A DNA stretch of 64,000 nt from CAYJDP01 sp964371025 (GTDB lineage: Bacteria > Bacillota_I > Bacilli_A > RF39 > UBA660): assembly GCA_964371025.1 (NCBI GenBank), contig CAYJKH010000001.1, positions 186,001-250,000 of the forward strand, written 5' to 3'. This document shows positions 36,178-44,118 of this stretch, in pieces. Position numbers and translations under genes: made by a program. Positions within the stretch are counted from its first letter, which is position 1; each line of letters starts with the position of its first letter. The notes under the pieces were generated by a model. The model did no database searches. It was not told the DNA's origin and saw nothing but the letters and a program-made list of their open reading frames with translations.

Positions 36178-37551
36178 ATGAATATAAAAAAAGATTTATG
36201 TAAAGATATTTTTAGAGAATATGATATAAGAGGAAACTTTCCTAATCAAATAGATGAAGATACAGCCTATACAATCGGTCTTGCTTTTGGTACAAAAATG
36301 AAAGAGTTAGGACATAATAATTGTGTTGTAGGACATGATAATAGATTAAGTAAAGAGATATTAACTAATGCTTTACTAAAAGGTATTACTGAAACAGGAG
36401 TGGATGTTATCTTTTTAGGACTTTGTACAACTCCGATGTATTATTATGCTTGTATTAAACTTAATACTCCAAGAGGAGTAATGATTACAGCTAGTCATAA
36501 TCCAAAAGATGATAATGGTTTTAAATTTGCGTATGATGAAACAGGGAACTGTCGAGGAAAAACGATTCAGGAATTTTTAAAACTTGCAAAAAGTGGTGAA
36601 TTTTCATCTGGTAATGGTAATATAACAACTTATGATATAAAGGATGAATATAAAGAATTAATGAGAAAATCTTTAGATTTTGGAAATAGAAAAGTTAAAG
36701 TAGTAATAGACCCAGCAAATGGAACCACTAGTATTATTGCGAAAGAAATATATGAATTATTCCCAATTGATTTAATTACAATTAATAATGAAAGTGATGC
36801 AACTTTTCCAAATCATCATCCTGATCCTAGTATTGAAACTAATATGAAACAACTAAAAAAAGCAGTTATTGAAAATAATGCTGATTTAGGTATTGGGTTT
36901 GATGGAGATGGGGATAGAGTAGGATTTGTATCAAAACAAGGGAACTATATTCATGCAGATTTATTTATGATAATAGTTATTAGAGATATAATTAATAAAG
37001 TTAATAAAAAAGAATTTCTATACGATGTTAAATGCACAAAGAGTCTGGAAGATGAAATAATAAAACTAGGGGGAAAACCAATCTGTTCTCGTACGGGTAA
37101 TTCTTATACAAAAGGAACAGTTATTGAACAAAACCTTCCGTTTGGAGGAGAAGGTAGTGGTCATATTTATTTTAATGATAAATTCCCTGGTTTTGATAGT
37201 GGGATTTATGCCGGATTAAGAATGGTTGAAATATTATCTAAAACTAATAAAAATATGGAAGAATTATTAGAGGGGATAAATAAGTATTATTCTTCGATTG
37301 AAATGATTGTAAAAACTAAAGAAGATATAAAGTTTGAAGTAGTTAACAAAGTATTAGAATATGTTAAAGAAAAAGGATATAATCATATAACAATAGATGG
37401 AGTTAAAGTACTATTTAAAGATGGATGGGCTTTAGTTAGAGCAAGTAATACAGGGCCAAATTTAACAATTAGATATGAAGCTAATACAGAAGAAAGATTA
37501 AAAGAAATAGAAGAAGAATTTAATTTTCTAGTAGAAAAATATAACAAATAA
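36178..37551 (+). CDS. Phosphomannomutase/phosphoglucomutase family protein
   Basis: Alpha-D-phosphohexomutase of 457 residues. It has the phosphoserine loop TASHNPKDDNG, the metal loop GFDGDGDRVGF, the sugar loop GEGSGHIYF and a C-terminal phosphate-binding region RASNTGPNLTIRYEA. The sequence follows the ManB/AlgC group rather than GlmM. It supplies hexose-1-phosphate for surface polysaccharide. It lies 34 nt after uppP with a poor ribosome binding site, and may be the last gene of the ppaC-DUF368-uppP run. Confidence 0.9.
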   Translation: MNIKKDLCKDIFREYDIRGNFPNQIDEDTAYTIGLAFGTKMKELGHNNCVVGHDNRLSKEILTNALLKGITETGVDVIFLGLCTTPMYYYACIKLNTPRGVMITASHNPKDDNGFKFAYDETGNCRGKTIQEFLKLAKSGEFSSGNGNITTYDIKDEYKELMRKSLDFGNRKVKVVIDPANGTTSIIAKEIYELFPIDLITINNESDATFPNHHPDPSIETNMKQLKKAVIENNADLGIGFDGDGDRVGFVSKQGNYIHADLFMIIVIRDIINKVNKKEFLYDVKCTKSLEDEIIKLGGKPICSRTGNSYTKGTVIEQNLPFGGEGSGHIYFNDKFPGFDSGIYAGLRMVEILSKTNKNMEELLEGINKYYSSIEMIVKTKEDIKFEVVNKVLEYVKEKGYNHITIDGVKVLFKDGWALVRASNTGPNLTIRYEANTEERLKEIEEEFNFLVEKYNK

Positions 37552-37580
37552 AAAGAGTTAGAACATATAACTCTTTTTTT
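37551..37580. terminator. Bidirectional terminator between the hexomutase gene and lexA
   Basis: AAAAGAGTTA (37551-37560) pairs with TAACTCTTTT (37568-37577), 7-nt loop, with T-run on the + strand and A-run giving a T-run on the - strand, so it can end both convergent transcripts. Confidence 0.8.
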
Positions 37581-37582
37581 CT

Positions 37583-38200
37583 TTAAAATTTTCTATATAG
37601 CCCTATAGCTTTTCCTAAAATAGTAACTTCTGTTAAAAATATAGGTTCTAAATCATCATTTTCTGGTTGAAGTCTAAAACGATTAGATTCTTTATAAAAA
37701 GTTTTTACAGTAACTTCTCCTTCATTATTCATAGCAATAACTATTTCACCATTACTAGCAGTATTAACTCTTTCTACTATAATAATATCTTTATCATGAA
37801 TTCCAACATTAATCATAGAATCTCCGCTTACATTTAAAGTGAATATTTCTTTGTTTTTAGGAATTAAGTTAACGGGTAGAGCAAAGAATGTATCAGGATT
37901 TTCAATTGCTTCAATAGGATTACCTGCTGTTACTTTTCCTAGTAAAGGAACTTCGATAGTTTTCTCATCTTTTTCTACAAATTCATTTTCTACTAAAAGT
38001 TCAATAGTTCGGTTTTTTCCATTCCCTTTTTTTAAATATCCTTTTTCTTCTAATTTAGTAAGGTGGAAATGAATAGTAGCGGAAGAGCTTAAATTAGCTT
38101 CTTTTCCGATTTCTCGAACAGTTGGAGGATATCCATTTTTTGCAATCGATTTTTTTATAATCTGTAAAATAAACTGTTGCTTTAAAGTTAGTTTTTCCAT
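37583..38200 (-). CDS. lexA: SOS repressor LexA
   Basis: Transcriptional repressor of the DNA-damage response. It is 205 residues from the ATG at 38200, which has GGAG 9 nt upstream; an in-frame TTG at 38209 overlaps that site. The N-terminal winged helix has PPTVREIGKEANLSSSATI. The self-cleavage site is Ala92-Gly93 (VTAGNPIE), nucleophile Ser128 (GDSMINVG), base Lys166 (VTVKTFYK). All autoproteolysis residues are present. Two LexA-type boxes lie in the divergent region, one over its own -35, so it is autoregulated. Confidence 0.96.
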   Translation of the reverse strand: MEKLTLKQQFILQIIKKSIAKNGYPPTVREIGKEANLSSSATIHFHLTKLEEKGYLKKGNGKNRTIELLVENEFVEKDEKTIEVPLLGKVTAGNPIEAIENPDTFFALPVNLIPKNKEIFTLNVSGDSMINVGIHDKDIIIVERVNTASNGEIVIAMNNEGEVTVKTFYKESNRFRLQPENDDLEPIFLTEVTILGKAIGLYRKF

Positions 38201-38224
38201 ATTTATCAACTCCTTGGTAATATA

Positions 38225-38253
38225 ATTCTAGCATTCATTTTACAAAAAGTCAA
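38225..38253 (-). promoter_or_regulatory. lexA promoter
   Basis: On the - strand TTGACT (38253-38248), 17-nt spacer, TAGAAT (38230-38225). The box at 38251-38264 overlaps the upstream edge of the -35. Confidence 0.8.
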
Positions 38254-38264
38254 ACATTTGTTTA
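38251..38264. promoter_or_regulatory. LexA-type operator 1 (at lexA -35)
   Basis: CAAACATTTGTTTA: half-sites AAAC/GTTT separated by 4 nt, close to the Gram-positive LexA consensus CGAAC-N4-GTTCG. Confidence 0.7.
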
Positions 38265-38272
38265 AAAGAAGA

Positions 38273-38301
38273 TTGACACGAACGATTGTTTGAGATATGA
38301 T
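38273..38301 (+). promoter_or_regulatory. Promoter of the divergent 53-aa gene, with LexA box in its spacer
   Basis: TTGACA (38273-38278), exact 17-nt spacer, TATGAT (38296-38301). The spacer begins with operator 2. Confidence 0.85.
38279..38292. promoter_or_regulatory. LexA-type operator 2
   Basis: CGAACGATTGTTTG: 5-nt half-sites CGAAC/GTTTG with a 4-nt gap, one mismatch from a perfect Gram-positive SOS box. It fills the first 14 nt between -35 and -10. Confidence 0.85.
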
Positions 38302-38327
38302 TATTTTATCAAGAGAGGAGAAATAAT

Positions 38328-38489
38328 ATGAAATTAAAAAAAGGGATTAAAGAAGGAATTATTATAGGAGGATTTTATATAGCGTTTTCTAGTTTATTAC
38401 TGTTTTCAATTAATTTAGAGGAGGAAGAAGATACAATTGGTTTAAGAAATAATAATAGTTCAGTGACAGTATTTTCTTTAATTAATTAG
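38328..38489 (+). CDS. SOS-controlled small single-pass membrane protein, 53 aa
   Basis: Not a recognised family. The 53-residue product has a basic cytoplasmic start (MKLKKGIKEG), one membrane helix (about residues 11-29), an EEEED patch and a polar tail ending FSLIN. The ribosome binding site is strong (AGAGGAG, 8 nt before the ATG). It is transcribed divergently from lexA from a near-consensus promoter containing a LexA box. In Bacillus this slot holds yneA, an SOS cell-division inhibitor with a membrane anchor and a LysM domain; this protein has the anchor but no LysM. A cell-division or membrane role in SOS is inferred from location and topology only. Confidence 0.8.
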   Translation: MKLKKGIKEGIIIGGFYIAFSSLLLFSINLEEEEDTIGLRNNNSSVTVFSLIN

Positions 38490-38539
38490 TATAAATATAA
38501 CTTATTATTTGATATAATCTATATAGAAGTGAGGTAATT

Positions 38540-39733
38540 ATGGAAGTTGAAGTTAAAAACTTAGATTATTATGGACGCGGTATTACAAAGGTAGCTGATA
38601 AAGTTACCTTTATAGATTATGCTCTACCAAAAGAAGTAGTAGATATAAATATTTATAAAGAAAGCAAAAAATATAATGAAGCTGTAATAAATAAAATAAT
38701 AAAAAAATCATCAATTAGGAATAGTCCAAAATGTGAATATTTTACTAAGTGTGGCGGATGTAATCTGGATCATATATCGTTAGAAGAAGAAAATCAGTTT
38801 AAACTTAATAAATTAAAAGAATTAGAATTTAAATTTTTAAAAACTGATAATTTAGTAAGTAATGATTTTATAGCAAAAGAAAAATATAATTACCGGAATA
38901 AAATTGTTTTAAGAGTTAAAGATAACGTATTGGGATTATATGAAAAAAATAGTAATAATATCATTGGAATAAATAAATGTATATTAGCTAATGAAAAAAT
39001 CAATCAAATTATTATGTTATTAAAGACTATGGAATTGAATGACAATGAAATTACTATCCGAATAAGTTCATCATCTAATATGAGTATGGTTATTTTTAAA
39101 GAAGATATAAGTGGTATAGATCGGTTGAAAGAATTAGTAGATATTATAATAATAGGTAAGCGAGTTATTACTAATACAGATAAAATTTTAGCTAATATAA
39201 ATGATATTAAGTATTTAATATCACCATTTTCATTTTTTCAAATAAATGATGAAATAACTAAAATAATATATGATGATATTAAGAAGATTATTAAATCATA
39301 TAATTCTAAAAAAGTATTGGATTTGTATTGTGGTTCTGGTACTATTGGATTATATATAGCAGATATAGTAGATGAAGTAATTGGGATTGAACAAGTAGAT
39401 AGTTCAATTGAGGATGCAATATTAAATAAAGAATTAAATAATATTAAAAATATTAATTTTATAAAAGGGAAAGTTGAAAATAATTTAGATGAACTATCTG
39501 ATTTTGATACAGTTATAGTAGACCCTCCTAGAGCAGGACTTGATAAAAAAACTATTCAAGAACTTTTAAGGATTAATCCAAATACTATAGTATATATGTC
39601 TTGTGATCCTTATACATTATTTAGGGATTTAGTAATATTAAAAGATAATTATACTATAAAAGAGATAAAAGGATATAATATGTTTCCTAATACTCATCAT
39701 GTGGAATCTTTGGTCACGCTATGTCGTAAATAG
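38540..39733 (+). CDS. rlmD: 23S rRNA (uracil-5-)-methyltransferase, RumA/RlmCD family
   Basis: SAM-dependent m5U methyltransferase. It is 397 residues. An N-terminal TRAM domain is followed by the cluster cysteines CEYFTKCGGC and a later Cys in INKCIL, then Rossmann motif VLDLYCGSGTIGLYIAD, the DPPRAGLD loop and the nucleophile in VYMSCDPYTLFRDL. In Firmicutes a single RlmCD enzyme modifies both U747 and U1939; which sites are used here cannot be told. It lies downstream of the SOS gene with a probable -10 (TATAAT at 38513). Confidence 0.9.
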   Translation: MEVEVKNLDYYGRGITKVADKVTFIDYALPKEVVDINIYKESKKYNEAVINKIIKKSSIRNSPKCEYFTKCGGCNLDHISLEEENQFKLNKLKELEFKFLKTDNLVSNDFIAKEKYNYRNKIVLRVKDNVLGLYEKNSNNIIGINKCILANEKINQIIMLLKTMELNDNEITIRISSSSNMSMVIFKEDISGIDRLKELVDIIIIGKRVITNTDKILANINDIKYLISPFSFFQINDEITKIIYDDIKKIIKSYNSKKVLDLYCGSGTIGLYIADIVDEVIGIEQVDSSIEDAILNKELNNIKNINFIKGKVENNLDELSDFDTVIVDPPRAGLDKKTIQELLRINPNTIVYMSCDPYTLFRDLVILKDNYTIKEIKGYNMFPNTHHVESLVTLCRK

Positions 39734-39828
39734 ATATTTGAACTTTTAAAAAAGTTTTTAAGAGTTTAATAAAAATAAAATTAGTAGACTAATTAAGTAA
39801 ATCTAAAATTGAGAGGAAGATATAAAAA

Positions 39829-40686
39829 ATGACAGAAGCTGATAAACATTTTAAAGAAACTTGTGAAAAAATAATAAAAGAGGGAATTTCAACAGAAGGA
39901 ACGAATGTACGTCCAAGATGGGAAGATGGTAGTATGGCACATACAAAGGCATTAATTGGGGTTCAGAATGTATATAATGTTGGAGAAGAATTTCCTATGA
40001 TAACTTATCGTGATACTGGTAAAACATTAAAAGGATCAATTGATGAATTATTATGGATTTGGCAAAAGAAATCAAATAATATAAATGACTTAAATTCTAA
40101 AATTTGGGATCAGTGGGCAGATGAAGAAGGTTCAATTGGAAAGGCTTATGGTTATCAAATGGGACTAGAATTTGATACAAAAACATCAGATGGAATAAAG
40201 ACTACTAATCAGGTTGATTTTGTTTTGGATTTATTAAAAAATGATCCGGCTAGTAGAAGAATTATGACTAATATTTTTAAACATGAAGATTTGAAGGATA
40301 TGGTTTTAGAACCTTGCGTATATGGTACACAGTGGTTAGTGAAAAATGACACATTGCATTTGATATTAAACCAAAGAAGTCAAGATATGTTAGCGGCTAA
40401 TGGATGGAATACTATGCAATATTCAGCACTGCTTTGTATGTTTGCTCAAGTAAACGATTTAAAAGTAGGAACATTAACTCATAATATTGGAGATTGTCAT
40501 ATTTATGATCGTCATATCCCGATGGTAGAAGAAATGTTGGATGCTGGTCCTGTTGACTGTAATCCTCATTTAAATATATTAAATCCGACTACTGATTTTT
40601 ATGATTTTACGCCAAATGATTTTGAAGTCTCGGGATATCAATATAATAAAACTTTGAAGTTAAGTAAAATTCCGGTGGCAAAATAA
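39829..40686 (+). CDS. thyA: Thymidylate synthase
   Basis: Makes dTMP from dUMP with methylene-tetrahydrofolate. It is 285 residues. The catalytic cysteine is Cys163 in EPCVYGTQW, with RRIMTNIF for phosphate binding, the motif NQRSQDMLAANGWN, and HNIGDCHIYDRH. The QRS-QD-ANGWN form differs from the E. coli QRS-CD-LGLPFN wording and matches a Firmicutes subgroup. dfrA overlaps its stop by 1 nt, so the dTMP cycle genes are coupled. The preceding 95-nt gap holds only a weak AT-rich hairpin. Confidence 0.92.
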   Translation: MTEADKHFKETCEKIIKEGISTEGTNVRPRWEDGSMAHTKALIGVQNVYNVGEEFPMITYRDTGKTLKGSIDELLWIWQKKSNNINDLNSKIWDQWADEEGSIGKAYGYQMGLEFDTKTSDGIKTTNQVDFVLDLLKNDPASRRIMTNIFKHEDLKDMVLEPCVYGTQWLVKNDTLHLILNQRSQDMLAANGWNTMQYSALLCMFAQVNDLKVGTLTHNIGDCHIYDRHIPMVEEMLDAGPVDCNPHLNILNPTTDFYDFTPNDFEVSGYQYNKTLKLSKIPVAK

Positions 40687-41171
40687 TGTTAAGTTTAATA
40701 GTTGCAAGAGATGTTAATGGAGTGATTGGAAATGACAATAAATTATTGTGTCATATTCCAGAAGATTTAAAAAGATTTAAAAATATAACATCGGGTCATA
40801 CGATAATAATGGGAAGAAAGACATTTGAATCGTTACCTGGGATACTGCCAAACAGAAGACACATTGTTTTGAGTAGTATGCGAGATTATAATATTAATGG
40901 TGTTTTAGTAGTTAATGAATTAGAACAATTATTAAATAGTATAGATAAAAATGAAGAAAGTTTTGTAATTGGAGGAGGAGCAGTGTATCAATTACTGCTT
41001 CCCTATGTAGATACAATGCATATAACGGAAATTAAGCATGAGTTTAAAGGTGATACATATTTTAATTTTGATACTAGTGAATGGAAAGAAGTTAGCCGAG
41101 AAAAAGGAAATGATTCAAATTATGAAGTCGAATATGTAAAGTGTAAAAGAATAAATAAGAAGAAAAATTAA
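40686..41171 (+). CDS. dfrA: Dihydrofolate reductase with Cys in place of the conserved Trp
   Basis: Regenerates tetrahydrofolate for ThyA. It is 161 residues with DVNGVIGNDNKL, catalytic Asp27 in IPEDLKRFK, the NADPH loop IMGRKTFESLP, and FVIGGGAVYQLLLP. Residues 20-23 read LLCH where nearly all bacterial enzymes have (L/M)PW(H/N); the Trp22 that contacts folate and orders the Met20 loop is Cys, codon TGT. The rest looks intact, so the enzyme is probably functional with altered kinetics or antifolate response. It is coupled to thyA. Confidence 0.93.
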   Translation: MLSLIVARDVNGVIGNDNKLLCHIPEDLKRFKNITSGHTIIMGRKTFESLPGILPNRRHIVLSSMRDYNINGVLVVNELEQLLNSIDKNEESFVIGGGAVYQLLLPYVDTMHITEIKHEFKGDTYFNFDTSEWKEVSREKGNDSNYEVEYVKCKRINKKKN

Positions 41172-41241
41172 GTTTATAAAATGAGTATAATATAAGTGAA
41201 TATATGTTAAAGTGATATTGTAAAGGTTAATAGGTGATATT

Positions 41242-42126
41242 ATGAAAAATAATTTTATAAAAATATCAGAATTAAAAGTAGAGTTTAATGAGATTTCAAA
41301 AATTACTAATAATGCTAATAAATTAATGAAACTTCCGCAGTTCATTCAAAATAAAATAGTTAGGGCTGCTAAGAAAAAAGGTACTTATATGGGATTTATT
41401 GTAGAACCATACAGTTTCTTTATGGCTTATGAAATTACTGATAGTGTGGTAAAACAATTTTTACCAGAAAATTATGAATTAGCAGAATGTTCATTATTTC
41501 AAGATGAAAAACTAAGAAAATGTGCAATTTTAGGTTGTTTTAATGTTAGGACTACAGTTTTTATGGGAATGAGATTTGAATTGTATGTAATTGCTAGAAA
41601 CAAGAAAACTAATCTTCTTTCGTGGTTAATTTGTGAATGCGAGTCTGATACATATAATTACTCGCCAGGTAGTGGATTTATTCCTAAAACATTAGAAAGA
41701 AGTGTTCTTACAACCTCTTTTGAAGGAAATCTTATATGTGATATTATGTCTATAAATAAAAAAACAAATATTAATTTTGTGGCTAATTTAAAAGAGAATA
41801 ATTTTAAGAAATTAAATCAAGAGTTATGGATAGATGGTAATTTATCAGTGGATTATTCGGGAAATCTTGAAGGTAAAGAAAAATCACCATTTGGATTAAT
41901 TTTTCATCCAGGAGAGATGAAAGAAGCGAAAAAAATAAAAGTAGAAGATGTTAATATTAATAAACTTAATATAGGTTTTCTTGATGAAACAAAAAAACCA
42001 TTTAGTATTTGTTGTTTTCCATACTCTCAGCATTATTTAACTACTATTTTTCCTCTTGCTCATACTATGAAGGATGAAACTGATTTATATAAAAAAGTGG
42101 AAGAAATAATAGAAGATAGTAATTAA
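41242..42126 (+). CDS. Hypothetical protein, 294 aa
   Basis: Not confidently recognised. It is soluble, with mixed alpha/beta character; segments such as MGMRFELYVIARNKKTNLLSW and the beta-rich second half suggest an acetoacetate-decarboxylase-like fold, but I would not assign a function. There is no signal peptide. It has its own AGGTGA ribosome binding site and a likely -10 (TATAAT near 41189), and stands between dfrA and the T-box leader. Confidence 0.6.
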   Translation: MKNNFIKISELKVEFNEISKITNNANKLMKLPQFIQNKIVRAAKKKGTYMGFIVEPYSFFMAYEITDSVVKQFLPENYELAECSLFQDEKLRKCAILGCFNVRTTVFMGMRFELYVIARNKKTNLLSWLICECESDTYNYSPGSGFIPKTLERSVLTTSFEGNLICDIMSINKKTNINFVANLKENNFKKLNQELWIDGNLSVDYSGNLEGKEKSPFGLIFHPGEMKEAKKIKVEDVNINKLNIGFLDETKKPFSICCFPYSQHYLTTIFPLAHTMKDETDLYKKVEEIIEDSN

Positions 42127-42136
42127 ATACCCATTC

Positions 42137-42165
42137 TTGACTTTAATATCATATATTGTTATAAT
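42137..42165 (+). promoter_or_regulatory. Promoter of the T-box/gatCAB-aspS operon
   Basis: TTGACT (42137-42142), 17-nt spacer, TATAAT (42160-42165). The leader is about 245 nt. Confidence 0.85.
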
Positions 42166-42171
42166 ATAAGA

Positions 42172-42398
42172 CGTAAAGCGAAGAACTTGAAGTAATATTA
42201 TTTAAATATTTTAGAGAGCTAATGGATGGTGAGAATTAGTAATATACTTAATATGAAAAACACAAGGGAGCTATATTTCTGAAACTAAGTAGGTTATATC
42301 GTTTAATACGCGTTAAGTATATAAGATAGTTTATACTATGAATTAAGGTGGTACCACGAATAATTTCGTCCTTTTAGGACAGTTATTCGTGTTTTTTT
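42172..42398 (+). promoter_or_regulatory. T-box riboswitch, probable Asn (AAC) specifier
   Basis: Leader that senses uncharged tRNA and controls transcription of gatCAB-aspS. Stem I has AGAGAG (42213-42218) and a GGATGGTGAGAA distal region. A candidate specifier AAC (42259-42261) is followed by A, as specifiers usually are. The T-box core AAGGTGGTACCACG ends at 42358. The terminator stem is CACGAATAA (42355-42363) pairing with TTATTCGTG (42383-42391) then seven Ts; TTTCGTCC lies in its loop side as in other T-boxes. High uncharged tRNA-Asn should favour antitermination. Confidence 0.92.
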
Positions 42399-42415
42399 AT
42401 TTTAGGAGGATAATT

Positions 42416-42703
42416 ATGGAAAAAGAGTATTTAAGAACTTGTGCAAGAAAATTAATGTTTGAGATGAGAGAAGAGTCATATGATAATTTAGTAGAGGAAT
42501 TTGATGTTATAAAAAAACAAATAACGATGATGGAAAATATTGATGGAATAGAAGAGATTGAACCGATGAAATTTCCTTTTATTACATATGAGGCGAAATT
42601 AAGAGAAGATATTGAAAAAGAATCATTAACTATTGATGAGGTATTATCTAATTCAGATAGCAGTTACCTAGATCAAGTTAAAGTACCAAAGGTGGTGGAA
42701 TAA
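42416..42703 (+). CDS. gatC: Asp/Glu-tRNA amidotransferase subunit C
   Basis: Small scaffold subunit of GatCAB. It is 95 residues, begins MEKEYLRTCARKL and ends DQVKVPKVVE, the typical VPKVV tail. A GTG at 42389 lies inside the T-box terminator and is not used; AGGAGG at 42404-42409 fixes the ATG at 42416. gatA overlaps its stop by 1 nt. Confidence 0.9.
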   Translation: MEKEYLRTCARKLMFEMREESYDNLVEEFDVIKKQITMMENIDGIEEIEPMKFPFITYEAKLREDIEKESLTIDEVLSNSDSSYLDQVKVPKVVE

Positions 42704-44118
42704 TGTTTATAAAAGATTATAAAGATACAGAATTATATTTAAATTTAGTAGATAAAGCAAAAAATGAGCATAATAAATATAATTGTTTTGAAACTATTAT
42801 TGATGATTTAAAACATAAAGAATCTAACTCTTTATTAAATAAAGTCCCTTATACTTTAAAAGATAATTATTCAACAAAAGGGATTTTAACAACAGCTTCT
42901 TCTAATATTTTGAAAGATTATATTCCCGTATATGATGCAACTGTTTATAAAAAATTAAAAGAAGCGGGAGCAGTATTAATTGGAAAGACTACTCTTGATG
43001 AATTAGCAATGGGTGGAACAGGAACAACAGGACATTTAGGTAATACTTTAAATCCATGGGATACAAATCGTTTAATTGGAGGATCTTCTTGTGGTTCAGC
43101 AGTTACTGTAGCAACAGGACTAGTACCATTTTCAATAGGAAGTGATACGGGCGATTCAGTTCGAAAGCCTGCTGCATATGGTGGAATTGTCGGATTTAAG
43201 CCAACATATGGGAGAATATCAAGATATGGATTATTTGCTTTTGCATCATCTCTTGATCATGTAGCATATTTTACTAGAAGTGTAGAGGATGCAGCGATTG
43301 TAACAGATGTATTAAAAGGTGAGGATTCGCTAGATATGACTACTTTAGTTAATGATAATGTTAAATATACTGATTCATTAGAAAATGATATAAAAGAAAA
43401 AAAACTATTTTATTTAAAAGATTTATGTAATAAAGACTTTTATAAATCAAGTGATCAAAATTTTAATAATACATTAGACAAATTTAATGAAACAATTACT
43501 AAAATAAAAGACTTAGGATTTAGTGTAGATGAAGTAGAAATAGATAAAAATTTATTAAATTCTATTTATGGAGCATATATGATTATTTCTTGTGCTGAGG
43601 CTACTAGTAATAATTCAAACTTAACAGGAGTTCAATTTGGTCCAAGAGGAGAAGGTTCTACTGTTGAAGAAATAATGTTTGATGCTAGAAGCAAAGGTTT
43701 TTCAGAACTTATCAAAAGAAGATTTGTAATTGGTAGTCATATTCTTCAAAAAGAAAATCAAGAAAAGCTATTTAATAATGCATGTCGTGTGAGAAAAATA
43801 ATTGTTGATACATTTAGTGAGTTGTTTGAAAAGTATGATGGATTTATTATGCCAGCATCATCATCAATTGCTCCAAAGTTTAATGATAGTAGCGATTCAT
43901 TATCAGAACAATATTTAATTTTAGAAAATCATTTAGCTATTGCTAATTTTGGTGGTTTTCCAAGTATTACAATTCCAAATGGAATTGTAGATAATATGCC
44001 GATAGGAATTAACATAACATCTGATAAATTTAAGGATGATTTAGTTTTAAATATGGCTCATAAGATAGAAAATTCATTAGGATATAAAGGATTAAAAGTA
44101 GGTGATAAAAATGTATAA
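42703..44118 (+). CDS. gatA: Asp/Glu-tRNA amidotransferase subunit A
   Basis: Amidase subunit that frees ammonia from glutamine. It is 471 residues. The catalytic Lys is in PYTLKDNYS, the cis-Ser in GGSSCGSA, and the Ser nucleophile in GSDTGDSVRKPAAYG. The GDS-VRKPA wording (instead of GGS-IRQPA) is seen in Mollicutes-like sequences. It overlaps gatC by 1 nt and gatB by 8 nt. Confidence 0.95.
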   Translation: MFIKDYKDTELYLNLVDKAKNEHNKYNCFETIIDDLKHKESNSLLNKVPYTLKDNYSTKGILTTASSNILKDYIPVYDATVYKKLKEAGAVLIGKTTLDELAMGGTGTTGHLGNTLNPWDTNRLIGGSSCGSAVTVATGLVPFSIGSDTGDSVRKPAAYGGIVGFKPTYGRISRYGLFAFASSLDHVAYFTRSVEDAAIVTDVLKGEDSLDMTTLVNDNVKYTDSLENDIKEKKLFYLKDLCNKDFYKSSDQNFNNTLDKFNETITKIKDLGFSVDEVEIDKNLLNSIYGAYMIISCAEATSNNSNLTGVQFGPRGEGSTVEEIMFDARSKGFSELIKRRFVIGSHILQKENQEKLFNNACRVRKIIVDTFSELFEKYDGFIMPASSSIAPKFNDSSDSLSEQYLILENHLAIANFGGFPSITIPNGIVDNMPIGINITSDKFKDDLVLNMAHKIENSLGYKGLKVGDKNV

